Shown: positions 34,762 through 37,044 of the stretch, one piece after another | Layout: each line of letters opens with the position of its first letter | Numbering within the stretch: position 1 is the first letter of the stretch | Origin: Bacillota bacterium | GTDB taxonomy: Bacteria; Bacillota_A; Clostridia; Lachnospirales; Lachnospiraceae | DNA: 37,044 nucleotides | Reading direction: 5' to 3' | NCBI GenBank assembly: GCA_023443925.1 | Contig: JAEZSL010000200.1 | Location: forward strand, 1 to 37,044 | The notes under the pieces: model-generated | Databases searched by the model: none | The model's input: only the letters and a program-made list of their open reading frames with translations | What the model was told of the DNA's origin: nothing | Position numbers and translations under genes: made by a program

Positions 34762-35904
34762 ATGTATAGTAACAGAGAAATCAGAATTAATAAGAAAGTG
34801 TATGCGATGAATGACGCAAAGAAACTAAAAATCAAGAAGTTAGTAAAGATAATTACAATTGTAATGATATGCATTGTCTCTGCAATTGTTGGATATATCC
34901 TATACGGCAAATATCAGTTAAGCAAGATCCCAGCACTCTCGTTTAAAGAGGCATTGGAATACACGACCAAAGAAAATAAAAATGCCGTGATAACAGTAGG
35001 TATTGTAAAGAATGGGAATTTCTCATATAAAGTATATGGAGAAAACGGAGAAGAACTGCCAAGCAAGGTACATACCTATGAAATTGGATCTCTTACCAAA
35101 ACCCTTACATCGGCATTAATTAGTAAAGCAATTGATGAAGGTAAAATATCGTTGGACGATACGATTGATAAATATTTGGATTTGCCGGAAGGAAAACATT
35201 ACCCTACGATAATGCAACTGCTTACACATACATCAGGATATAAAGCATATTATTTCGAATCGCCAATGGTAAAGAGCTTTTTTACGGGAAGAAATGATTT
35301 TTATGGAATCACAGATGAGATGGTATTAAAGCAAATCAAGAAAGCGAAGCTTAAGAATCAGGTGTATTCGTTTAATTACTCTAATTTTGGATATGCAACA
35401 CTTGGACTAGTTCTGGAAGCGGTTTACGATAAAGAATATACTGCTTCAATTAATGAATATGTGCAGAAAGATCTTGGATTAACAGCGACTATGATATCAG
35501 ATGGTAATGGAGATTTAAGTAATTACTGGGACTGGAAAACTGGGGATGCATATATGTCAGCTGGAGCTGTTACTTCCAATATAGTTGATATGTTAAGTTA
35601 CCTGGAGCTACAAATGAAAGAACAAGGATATTTTAAAAGGTGCCATGAAAGTCTGATGAAAATTAGTACTTCTTCTAAAAGTTATGAGGCAATGGGTATA
35701 CATATGGATGAGATTGCAATGGCTTGGATTATTGATAGAGAAAATCATATTATTTGGCATAATGGTGGTACAGACGATTATAACTGTTATATGGGATTTA
35801 ATGTGGAAACACAGACGGGCGTTATTATTATTTCAAACCTTTCTCCAAGCTATCGTATACCGGCTACGGTACTAGGCGTAAAATTATTAACAGAAATTAA
35901 GTAA
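34762..35904 (+). CDS. Membrane-anchored serine hydrolase (class C beta-lactamase fold)
   Basis: The 380-residue protein has a basic N-terminus, one hydrophobic anchor (about residues 28-48) and an extracellular beta-lactamase-type domain. Catalytic motifs are Ser110-Leu-Thr-Lys113 in EIGSLTKTL, Tyr206-Ser-Asn208 in NYSNFGYATLG and His333-Asn-Gly-Gly near the C-terminus. LLTHTSGY is also typical. This fold includes penicillin-binding carboxypeptidases, esterases and D-amino-acid peptidases as well as class C beta-lactamases; activity on antibiotics cannot be inferred. The start is uncertain: ATG 34762 has no clear ribosome binding site, and ATG 34807 (15 residues shorter) has a weak one. It has no obvious partner among its neighbours. 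Confidence 0.85.
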   Translation: MYSNREIRINKKVYAMNDAKKLKIKKLVKIITIVMICIVSAIVGYILYGKYQLSKIPALSFKEALEYTTKENKNAVITVGIVKNGNFSYKVYGENGEELPSKVHTYEIGSLTKTLTSALISKAIDEGKISLDDTIDKYLDLPEGKHYPTIMQLLTHTSGYKAYYFESPMVKSFFTGRNDFYGITDEMVLKQIKKAKLKNQVYSFNYSNFGYATLGLVLEAVYDKEYTASINEYVQKDLGLTATMISDGNGDLSNYWDWKTGDAYMSAGAVTSNIVDMLSYLELQMKEQGYFKRCHESLMKISTSSKSYEAMGIHMDEIAMAWIIDRENHIIWHNGGTDDYNCYMGFNVETQTGVIIISNLSPSYRIPATVLGVKLLTEIK

Positions 35905-35966
35905 AATATTAGGACTATTTTATTGTCTAATAGGACTCGATATAATAAGGAAAAGGAAGTGGGATT

Positions 35967-37044
35967 ATGGAAACAATACAACAGATCATAAAAAAGTTTG
36001 AAGCAACTAAGGATAAACCGATATATAGTGAAATAATTGAACGAATTAAAACGGAAGAATTATTGTTGATTTCATATATCCCGTTCACTAATAATTACTA
36101 TCTTGGCTTTGAAAATGATAAGCCAGCATGCTACATATTTACTGAAAAAAAATACTACGATGAATATCAGGATTATATGATGCAGCAACAGATAATTGTT
36201 AAGCATGTGGAAAACGATGTAGAACAAAGAATGTTAATGTTTGGCGATTTGTATCGAAGCGGTTTTGAATTGATAGTGATTGACAACGGTCAGACCCATT
36301 TGGTTATAAGTTTGTTTGATATTATTGATAAACCTGATTTTTCAGATATTCCCGAAATAAACAGGCCAATAATGAATCCTACATTAGTTTGCGCCGCTAA
36401 CCATTTCTTTCAGGGTCTGAGTACAAAAAGAGTTACACGTGATATGGAAGCAATTATGTTCAAGGAAATATATAATGCGAAATATCTTATGCCTTTAGAT
36501 GCAAGTAAAATGAATATGGAAAAAACAAATGCAGATAACGGAGAATGTGTTGTAAAGGAAAAGAGCATTATGCAATTCCCATTAATAACGAATTCAGATG
36601 ATAAAAGCTTTTATCCGTTTTTTACTGACTGGAATGAATTCAGAAGATTTGATAAAGAGCAAAAGTTTAGTGGTAATATTGCGACCTTTGAAGATATCAA
36701 ATATTTTATTGATAAGGCGGATGGCATATCTATTAATCCATATGGAGCAAATATTACTTTGACGAAAGATATGTTAAATGTTATTGAAAGTGCAGCAGAA
36801 GGCTCACTTCAAAATACAGTGATAAAAGAACAGGTAGCAGAGAAAGATTCAAAGGTTATGCTTGGAGAGCCGGCAGAGTATCCTCAAAAGATGATTGATG
36901 AGATCTGTAAATATCTTAAAACCAACAAGAATGTTAATGCCGCATACCTGAGATTAATGGTTAAAGATAATGAGCAAAGTTATCTTATTGTTGTTGATTT
37001 CTCGGGTGATAAAAATGAGGTTTTTAGTGGCATAGCTAATGCAG
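35967..37044 (+). CDS. SseB-like protein, 5' part (runs off the window)
   Basis: The frame from ATG 35967 (after AAGGAAGTGGG) is open to the window end, giving 359 residues. The first 150 residues are not firmly recognised but resemble a diverged repeat of the same fold (YYLGFENDKPACYIFTEKK). Residues about 205-270 match the SseB N-terminal domain, with FYPFFTDWNEFRRF and GISINPYGANITL. Residues from about 312 (YPQKMIDEICKYLK, AAYLRLMV, SYLIVVDFSG) match the SseB C-terminal domain. The name comes from enhanced serine sensitivity in E. coli; in Firmicutes these proteins are common in accessory loci near toxin-immunity genes. The function is unknown. The double-length form is notable. Confidence 0.7.
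   Translation, partial: METIQQIIKKFEATKDKPIYSEIIERIKTEELLLISYIPFTNNYYLGFENDKPACYIFTEKKYYDEYQDYMMQQQIIVKHVENDVEQRMLMFGDLYRSGFELIVIDNGQTHLVISLFDIIDKPDFSDIPEINRPIMNPTLVCAANHFFQGLSTKRVTRDMEAIMFKEIYNAKYLMPLDASKMNMEKTNADNGECVVKEKSIMQFPLITNSDDKSFYPFFTDWNEFRRFDKEQKFSGNIATFEDIKYFIDKADGISINPYGANITLTKDMLNVIESAAEGSLQNTVIKEQVAEKDSKVMLGEPAEYPQKMIDEICKYLKTNKNVNAAYLRLMVKDNEQSYLIVVDFSGDKNEVFSGIANA

Overview
The window looks like a chromosomal segment of a low-GC anaerobic Firmicute, most likely a member of the Lachnospiraceae (Clostridia). This is inferred from protein flavour and gene content: an agr-type peptide signalling locus with a short Cys-containing pheromone precursor, Pta-AckA acetate fermentation, a DUF177-L32 pair, a long U32 peptidase-like protein, an FtsW-type/PBP2 pair and AT-rich codon use. 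No tRNA, rRNA, CRISPR array, transposase or integrase gene was seen.

Layout. Bases 1-751 (minus strand) hold the 5' part of tmcAL (tRNA-Met cytidine acetate ligase). Bases 1112-4253 form an agr-like quorum-sensing locus in the order regulator, sensor kinase, AgrB processing protease, AgrD pheromone precursor. The 48-residue AgrD was found by hand. Four spaced direct repeats lie between kinase and agrB, and a strong terminator follows agrD. A tandem HD/HD-GYP protein follows (4447-5736), then pta-ackA (6010-8295), DUF177-rpmF (8390-9102), a small minus-strand protein ending in DGPGGN, and a minus-strand YprB-like nuclease. Next is an 833-codon fusion of a CmpB-type membrane domain to a cardiolipin synthase, with an internal ribosome binding site exactly at the junction. 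ruvA-ruvB follow, under a promoter with an SOS (LexA) box. Then come zapA, a U32 peptidase-like protein, an FtsW/RodA protein overlapping a PBP2, and a Nudix hydrolase.

Bases 22541-26404 encode a response regulator, ABC ATPase, ABC permease and short histidine kinase, resembling peptide-antibiotic sensing/export modules. The spacers around these genes carry several unrelated degenerate tandem repeats. rpsB-tsf (26745-28450) follow, preceded by a consensus promoter and a structured leader, and closed by a strong terminator.

From about 28.57 kb the DNA becomes visibly more AT-rich and accessory in content. Every gene points right and most are separated by long spacers: a HEPN-like protein, a 656-residue protein with a transglutaminase-like Cys-His-Asp triad, a SUKH/SMI1-KNR4 protein, a decayed SIR2-like gene (two frameshifts and a stop), a GNAT acetyltransferase, a membrane-anchored serine hydrolase of the beta-lactamase fold, and a partial SseB-like protein. 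A short motif, ACTTCCCATTATA, recurs in four of the spacers, once with its perfect inverted partner, and the complementary arm occurs alone in front of the first gene. This is a possible signature of cassette-like assembly. The functions (SUKH, SIR2-like, HEPN-like, SseB-like) are typical of defence, toxin or immunity neighbourhoods, but no complete known defence system is visible.
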